Shown here one piece after another: positions 24,038-33,100 of a stretch of DNA of 43,312 nucleotides. The notes below the pieces were generated by a model that had not been told where the DNA came from, did not search any database, and was given only the letters and a program-made list of their open reading frames with translations. The translations under genes were made by a program, and so were the position numbers. The stretch spans positions 1-43,312 of the forward strand of contig JALHNI010000039.1 in NCBI GenBank assembly GCA_022843605.1, read 5' to 3'. The stretch comes from Bryobacter sp. GTDB lineage: Bacteria > Acidobacteriota > Terriglobia > Bryobacterales > Bryobacteraceae. Numbering within the stretch: the stretch's first letter is position 1; each line of letters begins with the position of its first letter.

Positions 24038-25162
24038 ATGTCTAACCCCAATGACCGTCGCCATTTTCTTTCCGAAGGTGCCGCCGCCACCTTCACCATC
24101 ATGGCCCCGCACCTCGTCCGGGGTAGCCAGGCAAACTCCGCTTTGTCTGTCGGATTGATCGGTTGCGGGAACCGCGGGATGTACGTAAGCGGTATTTTCG
24201 CGAAGAACGAATTCGCGAAGGTGACCGCGCTTTGCGACATCTACGAGGACCGGCTCACCGTTGGAGAGCAAAAGTATGTGGGGGCCCAGAAGTACAAGGC
24301 CCATCAGGACTTGCTGGCCAGCAACGTCGATGCGGTCTATATCGCGACGCCGATCATCTTCCACCCGGAGCACTTTGAAGCCGCAGTGAAGGCACGCAAG
24401 CATATCTTCATGGAAAAAGCCGCGGCGGTAGACGTGAAGGGTTGCAACCGGGTGTTGGCGGCGGCCCGGAAGGCGGATCCGATGAAACGGATCAGTATGG
24501 ACTTTCAGCAGCGCTACGGCAAAGACTACCAGACCGCGCACCGCCTGGTGACGTCGGGTGAACTGGGCGGTTTGCGAATGGTGCGCGCGGCCTGGCTGGG
24601 TACAGGGGCGCCGGTGAAGTCGGGCCATCAGGCGAGCGAAGAGAAGATCCGTAACTGGTTCTTTTACAAAGAGATGTCGGGAGACATGCTGATCGAACAG
24701 AACTGCCACAACGTGGACGTAATTCATTGGTTCACGGGCATGAAGCCGGTGAAGGCGTCCGGCTATGGGAGCCGTTTCCGGGCGGATCTGGGGGATATTC
24801 TCGATAACCTGGCGTTTACGATGCAGTACGCCAATGGATTGGTGGTGAGCTTCAGCGCGAATCAGTTCGGCCGAGGCACAGGGTGGAGCGATGTGGGTGA
24901 GACGTTCATTTGTGAGCGGGGCACGATCCATGTTTCCCGCCAGGGCTATCGGCTGCATCGGCAGGGTCAACCGGTGGAGGAAGTGAAGACGACTTACGAC
25001 ATCACCAAGGACGCCGTGGACCAGTTCGTTGAGGGGGCGCGCACGGGGAAGATGGAGAATGCGGCGATCTGGGGTGCGGAGAGTACATTGATGGCGATTC
25101 TGGCCCGGGAGGCGATTTACTCCGGCAAGGAGATGACCTGGGAGCGGTTGTTAAGGGGCTAG
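24038..25162 (+). CDS. Tat-exported Gfo/Idh/MocA family oxidoreductase
   Basis: The 374-residue protein has a twin-Arg leader (NDRRHFLSEGAAATFTIMAP). The NAD(P)-binding fold starts VGLIGCGNRGM (38-48) and runs to YIATPIIFHPEHF. The active-site Lys is kept in HIFMEKAAAVD (Glu126-Lys127), where most family members read EKP. The C-terminal sheet carries the conserved DMLIEQNCHNVDVIHWFTG. It should oxidise a sugar or related polyol in the periplasm with cofactor bound before Tat export; the substrate is not visible. AAGGAG 4 nt upstream fixes the ATG at 24038. The next gene, 13-34 nt downstream, is another member. Confidence 0.92.
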   Translation: MSNPNDRRHFLSEGAAATFTIMAPHLVRGSQANSALSVGLIGCGNRGMYVSGIFAKNEFAKVTALCDIYEDRLTVGEQKYVGAQKYKAHQDLLASNVDAVYIATPIIFHPEHFEAAVKARKHIFMEKAAAVDVKGCNRVLAAARKADPMKRISMDFQQRYGKDYQTAHRLVTSGELGGLRMVRAAWLGTGAPVKSGHQASEEKIRNWFFYKEMSGDMLIEQNCHNVDVIHWFTGMKPVKASGYGSRFRADLGDILDNLAFTMQYANGLVVSFSANQFGRGTGWSDVGETFICERGTIHVSRQGYRLHRQGQPVEEVKTTYDITKDAVDQFVEGARTGKMENAAIWGAESTLMAILAREAIYSGKEMTWERLLRG

Positions 25163-25184
25163 ACGTCGCGGTCCGATGAGCTCA

Positions 25185-25190
25185 TATAAT
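25185..25190 (+). promoter_or_regulatory. TATAAT promoter at leaderless distance
   Basis: A perfect TATAAT (25185-25190) ends 6 nt before the ATG at 25197, so the expected +1 is the A of the start codon. No -35 is obvious. An ATG at 25176 precedes this hexamer and is then the less likely start. Confidence 0.55.
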
Positions 25191-25196
25191 GGCGCG

Positions 25197-26918
25197 ATGA
25201 CTCGTCGCAGGTTTGCTTATGCCGCAGGATTGACGGCGGCCTCCTATCAGCGTGTTCTGGGGGCCAATGACCGGATCCGGCTGGGGGCGATCGGCACCGG
25301 CGGACGCTGCCAGCTCTTGATGCGGATGGCGAATCAGGCAGGCGGGTGCGAGTTTGGGGCCGTGAGCGATGTCTACCCTCTGCATATGGCGAAGGCCAAA
25401 GCGACGCTGGCTCCGCAGGCGAGGGAAGTGCAGGATTTCCGGCGGATTCTGGATGATTCGGCGATCGACGCGGTGATCATCGGTTCACCCGATCATTGGC
25501 ACGTCCCGATGCTGGTGGCGGCGGTAGGTGCGGGCAAGGACGTCTACATCGAGAAGCCGCTGACGCATTCGGTGAGCGAGGGAGCCGTGGCGATTGAGGC
25601 GGTGCAGCGGTCGAACCGGGTGGTGCAGGTGGGCTATCAGCAGCGCAGTTATCCGCACATTCTGGAGGCTCGCCAGGTGGTGCAGAGCGGGGAACTGGGG
25701 CGGGTACCGCTGGTGCAGTCGTATTGGTATCAGAACTACAACCGGCCGCTGTCGACGACAGAGACGGGCCTGGAAGGGATCGACTGGAAGGCTTGGCTGG
25801 GCAAGGCGACGCCGCGTGAGCCCGACGAACTGCGCTATCGGCGGTGGCGCTGGTTCTGGGATTACGGCAACGGAACGCTCACCGACCTTTACTCGCACTG
25901 GGTAGATACCATTCACTGGCTGATGAACGACTACGCGGTGGTGAGCGCGCAGGCGACTGGCGGGAACACGTACTTCAAGGAGTGGGAATGTCCGGACACG
26001 CTGACGGCCTCCTATCGCTATGCGACGGGCTTCGTGAGCGCGTATGAGAGCACGCTGGTGCAGGCCTATGAAGATGGGGGCATGGTGTTCCGGGGAGACA
26101 AAGCGACCCTACGGCTAGACCGTGCCGGCTACCAGATCTACACCGAAGAGGCGATCCGTTCGCAGCGGACGACCCGGCCGACGCCTTCGCGCACGATGAA
26201 GGCAACGGTGGACGGAACTCTGCCGCACATGCAGAATTTCTTGTCCTGCGTGAGGAGCCGGCAGACGCCAGCCTCCGATGTGGTGACGGCAGTGGCGGCG
26301 GCCAATGCGGCGCATCTGGGCAATCAGGCCTACAAGACGGGCGAGACCGTGTTGGCCAAGCCGCGCCAGAGCGAGTGGAAGCCGCTGTGGAACGGACGCG
26401 ACTTGAGCGACTTTATCGTCGATACGGCATCGTGCTGGAGTGCGCGGGACGGCGTGATTACAGGCCGGCACGATGGACTCAAGTACAACGACTTTCTGCG
26501 GACGCGCCAACACTACGACAATTTTGAACTGAAGCTGGAGTTCCGGCTGAAGAACGGCGAGGGCAATACCGGGATTCAGTTCCGCAGCGAGCCGGTGCCG
26601 GATTCACATGAGGTTTCGGGGTACCAAGCCGATATCGGGCAGCAGTATTGGGGAGCGCTTTATGACGAATCCCGGCGGAAGAAGGTGCTGGCGATGCCGC
26701 CGCCGGCGGCGCTGGCGGGTTTGGACAAGTCGGGATGGAATCAATATGCGGTGCGAGCCGAAGGGAACTTCATTTCGCTTTATCTGAACGGGGTCCGGAC
26801 GGTGCACTACATCGAAACGGAACCCGGCTTGCTGCGACGCGGCTTTATCGCCTTGCAGGTGCACTCCGGGCCGCCGATCCAGGTGGAGTTTCGTGAGATT
26901 GTCATTCGCGAGTTATAG
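25197..26918 (+). CDS. Tat-exported Gfo/Idh/MocA oxidoreductase fused to a DUF1080 (3-keto-disaccharide hydrolase) domain
   Basis: The 573-residue protein begins with a twin-Arg leader (MTRRRFAYAAGLTAASYQ). Residues about 27-380 are a Gfo/Idh/MocA oxidoreductase: IRLGAIGTGGRCQ, VIIGSPDHWHVPMLVAAVGAGKDVYIEKPLTHS (EKP kept near 118), then TLTDLYSHWVDTIHWLMND. Residues about 391-573 form a DUF1080/laminin-G-like domain: PLWNGRDLSDFI, FELKLEFRLKNGEGNTGIQFRSEPV, GYQADIG, WNQYAVRAEGNFISLYLNGVRTVHYIET, GFIALQVHSGPPIQVEFREIVI. Oxidation at C3 of a sugar followed by cleavage of the 3-keto glycoside in a single exported protein is a reasonable inference. An ATG at 25176 is an alternative start. Confidence 0.9.
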   Translation: MTRRRFAYAAGLTAASYQRVLGANDRIRLGAIGTGGRCQLLMRMANQAGGCEFGAVSDVYPLHMAKAKATLAPQAREVQDFRRILDDSAIDAVIIGSPDHWHVPMLVAAVGAGKDVYIEKPLTHSVSEGAVAIEAVQRSNRVVQVGYQQRSYPHILEARQVVQSGELGRVPLVQSYWYQNYNRPLSTTETGLEGIDWKAWLGKATPREPDELRYRRWRWFWDYGNGTLTDLYSHWVDTIHWLMNDYAVVSAQATGGNTYFKEWECPDTLTASYRYATGFVSAYESTLVQAYEDGGMVFRGDKATLRLDRAGYQIYTEEAIRSQRTTRPTPSRTMKATVDGTLPHMQNFLSCVRSRQTPASDVVTAVAAANAAHLGNQAYKTGETVLAKPRQSEWKPLWNGRDLSDFIVDTASCWSARDGVITGRHDGLKYNDFLRTRQHYDNFELKLEFRLKNGEGNTGIQFRSEPVPDSHEVSGYQADIGQQYWGALYDESRRKKVLAMPPPAALAGLDKSGWNQYAVRAEGNFISLYLNGVRTVHYIETEPGLLRRGFIALQVHSGPPIQVEFREIVIREL

Positions 26919-26921
26919 ACT
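26916..26921 (+). promoter_or_regulatory. TAGACT promoter overlapping a stop codon, at leaderless distance
   Basis: TAGACT (26916-26921) begins at the TAG stop of the fusion gene (26916-26918) and ends 6 nt before the GTG at 26928. GGGAGG lies directly against the GTG, too close for a normal ribosome binding site, which supports a leaderless reading. Confidence 0.5.
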
Positions 26922-26927
26922 GGGAGG

Positions 26928-28292
26928 GTGAAGCACTCCCTGATTCTGTTGTTGGTTTCGATGGTGGCCGCGGCCGCCGAGCCGTTCCTGCAGGTTCCGT
27001 ATCTGCAACTGGGCGACCATGCCGCCGACGCGACGAAGATGGGCCTGATGTGGCACTCGGCGGACGGCGTCGCCGACTTTACGGTGCGGGCGAAGCCGGT
27101 GGGTGCGGAAAAGTGGATTCCGCACGCGAGTTTGTCGCATCGGCGGATTGCGGTGCGGAGCATCGAGCCGCACCTGGTGTATTCGGCGCAGTTGCAAGGC
27201 CTGAAGCCCGGCGCAGAATTCGACTACGAAGTCCTGCAGGCCGGCAAGGTAGTCTTTGCGAGCCGCGGTTTGGCGCGCAAAACCGCGCAACAGGCCTATC
27301 AGTTTGTCGTGTTTGGTGACTGTGGACAGAACAACACGCCGCAGAAGCAGGTGGCGCGGCAGGTGAACAAGCTGCGCCCGGATTTTATCCAGATCACGGG
27401 CGACATCGTGTACTCGCGAGGGCGGATCAGCGAGTACCGGGAAAAGTTTTACCCCATTTACAACTCGGATGCGCTGCCGCTATTGCGCTCCCGGCCGATG
27501 ATCGGCGTGCCGGGCAACCATGACACTTCGACGACTGACCTGACTAAGTATCCGGATGCGCAGGCTTATTACTATTACTGGAACCAGCCGCTGAATGGTC
27601 CGGATGTCAACGCGATCGGGCAGGCGCGCAAGTTTGAAGGCGACGCCGCGGACATCAAAGCGGTGCTGAATAGCGCGGGCGACGGCATGAAGCGCATGGG
27701 CTCCTTTTCGTTCGATTACGGCAACTCGCATTGGATTGCCATTGATTCGAACACGTATCTGGACTGGACGGCACCGGCGTTGCGCGAGTGGCTGGAGAAG
27801 GACCTGCAGGCAGCCCAAGGGGCGACCTGGCGTTTCGTGACGATGCATCATCCGGCCTTCAATTCGTCGCATGCTCACTACAAGCAGCAACATCCGCGTT
27901 GGATGGCTGATTTGTTCGAGAAGTATCACGTCGATGTGGTGCTGGCCGGGCATGTCCATAACTATCAGCGGACCTATCCGCTCTCGTTCAAGGTGTCGCC
28001 GAAGGCTCCGAAGGTGGGCGTGGTGGATGGGAAGTTTGATTTCGACAAACAGTTTGACGGCGAGACGCAGACTAAAGCAAAGTCGCCGATCTATCTGGTG
28101 ACCGGTGCGGGTGGTGCGGGGCTTTATGATACGGACCAGGGCGACGCGCGGGCGAGCTGGCAGCCTTACACCGTCAAATTCGTTTCGAAGGTGAATTCAT
28201 TCTCGTGGTTTGAGGTGGACGGTAAGACGCTGAAGTTCAAGCAAATTGACGGCGCGGGGCGCGAACTGGACCGGTTTACGCTGACGAAGTAG
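26928..28292 (+). CDS. Secreted purple-acid-phosphatase-like metallophosphoesterase
   Basis: The 454-residue protein has a signal sequence (MKHSLILLLVSMVAAAAE), an N-terminal fibronectin-like domain (residues about 20-120, ending FDYEVLQAGKVVFASRG), and a calcineurin-like core. Metal motifs are complete: FGDCGQN, ITGDIVYSRG, GVPGNHDTS, TMHHPAFNSS, LAGHVHNYQR. These bind the dinuclear metal centre typical of purple acid phosphatases, which release phosphate from esters in the periplasm or outside. The start is a GTG; later Met codons would cut the signal peptide. The stop abuts that of the convergent transglycosylase. Confidence 0.92.
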   Translation: MKHSLILLLVSMVAAAAEPFLQVPYLQLGDHAADATKMGLMWHSADGVADFTVRAKPVGAEKWIPHASLSHRRIAVRSIEPHLVYSAQLQGLKPGAEFDYEVLQAGKVVFASRGLARKTAQQAYQFVVFGDCGQNNTPQKQVARQVNKLRPDFIQITGDIVYSRGRISEYREKFYPIYNSDALPLLRSRPMIGVPGNHDTSTTDLTKYPDAQAYYYYWNQPLNGPDVNAIGQARKFEGDAADIKAVLNSAGDGMKRMGSFSFDYGNSHWIAIDSNTYLDWTAPALREWLEKDLQAAQGATWRFVTMHHPAFNSSHAHYKQQHPRWMADLFEKYHVDVVLAGHVHNYQRTYPLSFKVSPKAPKVGVVDGKFDFDKQFDGETQTKAKSPIYLVTGAGGAGLYDTDQGDARASWQPYTVKFVSKVNSFSWFEVDGKTLKFKQIDGAGRELDRFTLTK

Positions 28293-28934
28293 TTACTGAG
28301 AGAGTGTCCGCTTGTATTGGCCGACGATCTTGTCGACGTAAAGCTGAGTCTCGCGGTACGGGGGGACGCCATTGTATTTGGCGACGGCACCGGGGCCGGC
28401 ATTGTAAGCCGCGAGTGCGCGCCGAAGCTGGTCCGGGTGATTCTGATACTGCAGGAGCAGGTCCTTGAGCAGGCGGGCACCGGCTTCAGCGTTTTGCTCG
28501 GCGTCCTCCGGATCCACGTTCAGGGCGGCTGCCGTCTGAGGCATCAGTTGCATCAGGCCGATGGCGCCTTTGGGCGAGACGGCTTTGGGGTTGAAGGCGG
28601 ATTCGGCGCGGGCGACGGCCTTGACGAACTCGGGCGGCAGACCATGTTTCTCAGCGGCGCGTTCGACGAGTTGCTGGGGGGTGGCGGGGACGGGAGCAGG
28701 CTTCGGCGCTTCGGGAACGATCGCCGGAGTGGGAACAATGGGTGCGGCAATTGGCTCGAAATCGGTTACTTCGGAGACGGGCAAGCGGGTGACGCCCCCG
28801 GCGGTGTAGAGCAGAAAGTCGTTGCCGTCGCGCTCATGCCGGTCGACGCGCAGCGAAAAGCCGTTCGAGAGAACAGCCAATTCGGCTCCGCTACTGGCAC
28901 TCACCAAGCAAACGAACGCAATCGCCAAACGCAT
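28293..28934 (-). CDS. Lytic transglycosylase (SLT domain)
   Basis: The 213-residue secreted protein has a signal sequence (MRLAIAFVCLVSASSGAEL), a short beta region (FSLRVDRHERDGNDFLLYT), a Pro-rich linker (about 70-95), and a C-terminal SLT domain with the catalytic Glu in VKAVARAESAFNPKAVSPKGAIGLMQLMPQTA and the AAYNAGPGAVAKYNGVPPYRETQLYV ending. It cleaves peptidoglycan glycan strands with anhydro-MurNAc formation. GGAG just before the ATG at 28934 supports that start; an ATG at 28943 is in frame. The 290-nt region to the next gene (28935-29225) has no gene and no clear element beyond a GAATGACG/CGTAATTC imperfect inverted repeat near 29170-29190. Confidence 0.9.
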   Translation of the reverse strand: MRLAIAFVCLVSASSGAELAVLSNGFSLRVDRHERDGNDFLLYTAGGVTRLPVSEVTDFEPIAAPIVPTPAIVPEAPKPAPVPATPQQLVERAAEKHGLPPEFVKAVARAESAFNPKAVSPKGAIGLMQLMPQTAAALNVDPEDAEQNAEAGARLLKDLLLQYQNHPDQLRRALAAYNAGPGAVAKYNGVPPYRETQLYVDKIVGQYKRTLSQ

Positions 28935-29225
28935 CTGCTCCATTAGACGTCCGCAGGGCCGATTTCGTTGAGGCCAGTTTGCGGTGGGCCGGGTGATACG
29001 CGCCCTATCGACGCCTAAGTTGTTGAAATGAAAATGGTATTGGTAGTGAAGTCGGGGAACCCGGCTAGGCGTTGAGGAGCACCGCTAGACCGGAGGCCAG
29101 CCACGGCGTGGGCAAAGAAAAAATTACGTGCGGGTGCGGGACATCGTGCGCTTGCCCCGTGAAATTGGCAGAATGACGTAAGCCGTAATTCTTTCGTCTA
29201 AATCAACATGGGAGAGGACCGCCTG

Positions 29226-29951
29226 ATGAGTACCGCTATTTCCGCAGTTCCTCCGAATTCCGCGTTCTTTGGCGCTTCGTTAGTCAAGGACAACATCGCG
29301 GCGCAGTTCCGCCAGGAGATTCTATCGGGGACGTTGGCCCCCGGCCAGCCGCTGGTAGAAGGCAAGTGGGCCGGGCAACTGGGCGTGGCACAGTCGAGCA
29401 TTCGGGCGGCGTTGAACATTCTGGAATCGGAAGGGTTTGTGGAGCGCGGGCAGGGTCGCAGCGCTCGCGTGGCGCGCATTCCCATGGAGAACATTCCGCA
29501 CTGTTTTGACGTGCGCATTGCGCTGGAGGCGTTGGCGGCTCGCCTGGCGACTGAGCGGCAGCCGGATCTTTCGGAACTGGATCAGGTGGTGGCCGACATG
29601 CGTTCCGCGGTGAGTTGCCGGAATTTGCCGGCCTTCTATGAGCGCGACTTGCGTTTTCACCTCGCCCTATGCGAAAAGGCCGGGAATCCCGTGCTCACGC
29701 AGATGCTGAGGCGTCTGTTGGTGCCCCTGTTTGCGTTCGTGATCATTCGGACTCACGAAAAGATGGGCGGACCCGAGCGTTGGACGCGGAGCATCAGCAA
29801 GCACGAGCAGATCCTGGCGGTGATCCGCAAAGGTGACCCCGAGCAAGCGGTCGCGGAAGTGTCGGCGATTTTGGGCTATTTCTCGACCGACATCGATGAA
29901 CTGACGCGCAAGAAATCGCGGACCACACGGAAGATTCGCGCCAAAGCATAA
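29226..29951 (+). CDS. GntR-family transcriptional regulator (FCD domain)
   Basis: The 241-residue protein has a winged-helix DNA-binding domain (about 18-85, FRQEILSGTLAPGQPLVEGKWAGQLGVAQSSIRAALNILESEGFVERGQGRSARVARI) and an all-helical FCD ligand-binding domain (about 90-220, FDVRIALEALAARLATE, FHLALCEKAGNPVLTQML, SISKHEQILAVIRKGDPEQA). FCD regulators sense small organic acids or sugar derivatives, often with a metal. The start at 29226 is fixed by GGAGAGGA 7 nt upstream. It stands just before the TonB receptor and may control it, although the tandem palindrome there looks more like a LacI-type operator than a GntR site. Confidence 0.93.
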   Translation: MSTAISAVPPNSAFFGASLVKDNIAAQFRQEILSGTLAPGQPLVEGKWAGQLGVAQSSIRAALNILESEGFVERGQGRSARVARIPMENIPHCFDVRIALEALAARLATERQPDLSELDQVVADMRSAVSCRNLPAFYERDLRFHLALCEKAGNPVLTQMLRRLLVPLFAFVIIRTHEKMGGPERWTRSISKHEQILAVIRKGDPEQAVAEVSAILGYFSTDIDELTRKKSRTTRKIRAKA

Positions 29952-30005
29952 TCCGGCAGTCTCTCGACAACCCCTCCAAAATCGGCTGTAGACGTGTTCA
30001 TGCAC

Positions 30006-30025
30006 GTTTAAGCGCTTGAGCGCTC
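30006..30025 (+). promoter_or_regulatory. Tandem-palindrome operator upstream of the TonB receptor
   Basis: GTTTAAGCGCTTGAGCGCTC holds two adjacent 8-bp palindromes, AAGCGCTT and GAGCGCTC; with the following AAAC it is a near-perfect 24-bp dyad. It lies just upstream of a TTGCAA (30034-30039) and TATATT (30055-30060) promoter with a 15-bp spacer. It matches the site at 33631-33650 in 19 of 20 bases. Confidence 0.7.
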
Positions 30026-30102
30026 AAACCCGATTGCAATCCGCCGGCAAATGATATATTCTTCAACCCGGCCTTCGCCTATTTTTGAGATAAGGGGTTC
30101 CC

Positions 30103-33100
30103 ATGAAAACTGCCTGGCCCAAGTTGCTAATGGCATTTCCGGTTGTGTTGAGTCTGATCGCACCAAGTGCCCGTGCGCAGACAGTGGCCGGACAAATATC
30201 GGGATTGGTGACCGATTCGTCCGGCGCGGTGATTTCCGGCGCGAGCGTGGTGGTGACGGACGTTGAGCGCAACACGAATGTTCGTTCCACCTCCAATGAA
30301 AGTGGATTTTATCTGATTTCGCCGTTGCCGCCCGGACGCTACAAGATGCGGGCCGAGAAGGCCGGCTTCAGAGCCCATCTGATTGAGTCGATTCCGATTG
30401 CGACGCAGCAGAAGGCGGAACTGAATCTGTCCTTGCAGGTGGGCGCGGTATCCGAGGCGGTAACCGTCACGGGCGGGGCGCAACTCGTCGACACCACCAC
30501 CGCCACGTTGAGCGGCGTGGTGGAGAACAAGCGCATCATTGACCTGCCTTTGAACGGCCGTAACGTGTACTCGTTGGCTTGGGCGACGGCGGGTGTGTTC
30601 CCGCAGCGTCCAGCGAACGGCAGCGCCAACGAAGGGTTTCATTCGATCGGTATCTTTACCGTGAACGGCGGGCGCGACTCGTCGAACGCGATCCTGATGG
30701 ACGGCGTGCCAGTGACGATGAACTCGAATACGGCGAACATGAACGCCAACAGCGCCGTGCCTTCCGTGGAAGGCGTGGAAGAGTTCCGGATTCAGACAAA
30801 CTCGTACAGCGCGGAGTACGGCCGCTCGGGCGGCGGTGTGCTGACGATTGCGACGAAGTCCGGCACGAATACGTGGCACGGCAGCCTTTTTGAGTTTGTG
30901 CGCAATAGCAAGATGGACGCCAATAACTGGTTCGCCAACGCGAGCGGGCAGAAACTGGCTACGTTCCAGCGCAATGAATTTGGCGCAAGTTCGGGCGGAC
31001 CGCTGGTGATCCCCAAGGTTTACGACGGCCGCAACAAGACCTTCTGGTTTGCGGTGTACGAAGGACGAAGGCAGCGTTCCGCATCGACGCGCTTCTTCAC
31101 CTTGCCGACCGCGGAACAAATGGGTGGCGACTTTTCGAAGACGCTGACCGCGGCGGGCCAACTGCGGAACATCTATGACCCGATGTCGACCGCCCCGGAT
31201 CCCGCGCGGCCAGGGCAGTTCTTGCGGACGGTGTTTCCGCAGAACCGGATTCCGTCGAACCGGATCGATCCGGTGGCGGCGAACGTGTTGAAGTTCTACG
31301 GCCCAGGCCCGAACCTGCCGGGGCAAACAAATACCGGCCAGAATAACTTCTTCTTCCAGGGCAAGGCGCCGACGGATGTGGACCGCGGGACGACCAAGGT
31401 GGACCACAATTTCAACGACAGCCAGCGCATCTTCTTCCGCTATACAATCTTCCAGAATCAGAACTCGCAACCCGAGTTGTGGGCGGGACCGGGTTGCCCG
31501 GACGGTGGATGCTACTCGAACTATGAACGCCAACAGAACGCTGCTTTGGACTATAGCTGGACCCTGAATCCGACGACCTTGCTGAGCTTGCGCTACGGCT
31601 TTGCGCGATCGATTCTGGATCGCGGTAGCTGGCACAAGGGCTTCAGGCCCACGGAGTTGGGGTTGCCTGCATACACCGAGACCGGCGCCGACTTGCTGGC
31701 GTTTCCGGAGTTCGCTGTCGAAGAGATGACGATGCCGGGGCTGCTGCACCACTGGAACTTCCGCTCCGCCAACCAGTCCCATACCTTCGTCGGCACTCTG
31801 TCGAAGGTCTACGGCAGCCATTCCCTGAAGATCGGCACGGAAATGCGAGGGAACCTGATCAACCACATGCAGGCGCCCTGGAGCTTGAACTTCACGTTTA
31901 ACCGCGGCATGACCCAGGGCCCGGATCCTCGCGTGGTGTCGGCGAACGGTGGCTTCGGATTCGCCTCGTTCCTTCTGGGAACGGGCGCGAGCGGTAGCGA
32001 AGTACACGGGATTCGTCCGGCGATCGAAAGCAAGAGTTTCGGGTATTACCTGCAGGACGACTGGAAGGTAAGCCGCAACCTAACGCTCAACTTGGGTCTG
32101 CGCTGGGACTTTGAGACCGGCCTGACCGAACGCTATGATCGCTATGCGGTATTTGATCCGGCGGCGGCCAGCCCGTTGAGCCAGCGAACCGGACTCAACT
32201 TGAACGGTGGCTGGACGTTCGCCAACCAGGGCGGGCGTGGGCGGACCCTCAAGAATATTGAGTGGGGCAAGATTGCGCCGCGGATCGGCTTGGCTTACCA
32301 AGTGCGTCCGGGAACCGTGATCCGCGCCGGCGGCGGCATCTTCTACACGATGGCCACTTACGGCGCGAACAACTACGGGACGGCACCCTTCCGTGCGACC
32401 ACACCGTGGGTACCCACGGTCGACGGCGTGACGCCGACGGATCTGCTGCGGAACCCGTTTCCCAATGGTGTTCTTCAGCCGGAAGGATCGCGGAATGGAC
32501 TGATGGCCGCCTTGGGGCAAGGCGTAGGCTCGCCGATCCCCAACACGATGACCACGCCTTACAACTCGCAGTGGAACTTCTCGATCGGTCAGGATCTGGG
32601 GAAGTCGACGACCCTGGAATTGGCTTACGCGGGTAACAAGGGAACCCACTTGCCGCTAGGCTGGCAGATGGATCAACTGGCGGATGCGCAGATCCGGCCC
32701 GACGCCGGGCTTCTCGATACCGTTCCGAATCCGTTTTTTGGCATCATTCCAGTCGGTGTGCTGTCGACTCGGAACGTCCAACGCGGCGAATTGTTGACTC
32801 CGTACCCGCACCTCCCGGGCGTGTCCTATGCGGGCACGGCATGGGGTAACTCCAACTTCCACAGCCTTCAAGTGACCCTCAAGAAGCGCTTTTCCCAAAA
32901 CGGGACGGCGGTGTTGGCGTACACGCTCTCCAAGCTGATTGCCGATGGCGGCGACAATGCTTGGGACTCGGCGGGATTCCGGAACTTTAACTGCCGGGCC
33001 TGCGAACGGTCCATCTCTCCGTACTCCTACCCGCACCGTCTCGTCCTCACGTCAACTTACGAACTGCCGTTCGGCAAAGGAAAGCAGTTCGGGGCATCGT

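Noticed and set aside
30127..32007. A 626-codon minus-strand frame opposite the TonB receptor
   Set aside because: It is rich in Arg and His, has no motif, and lies inside a clear receptor gene.
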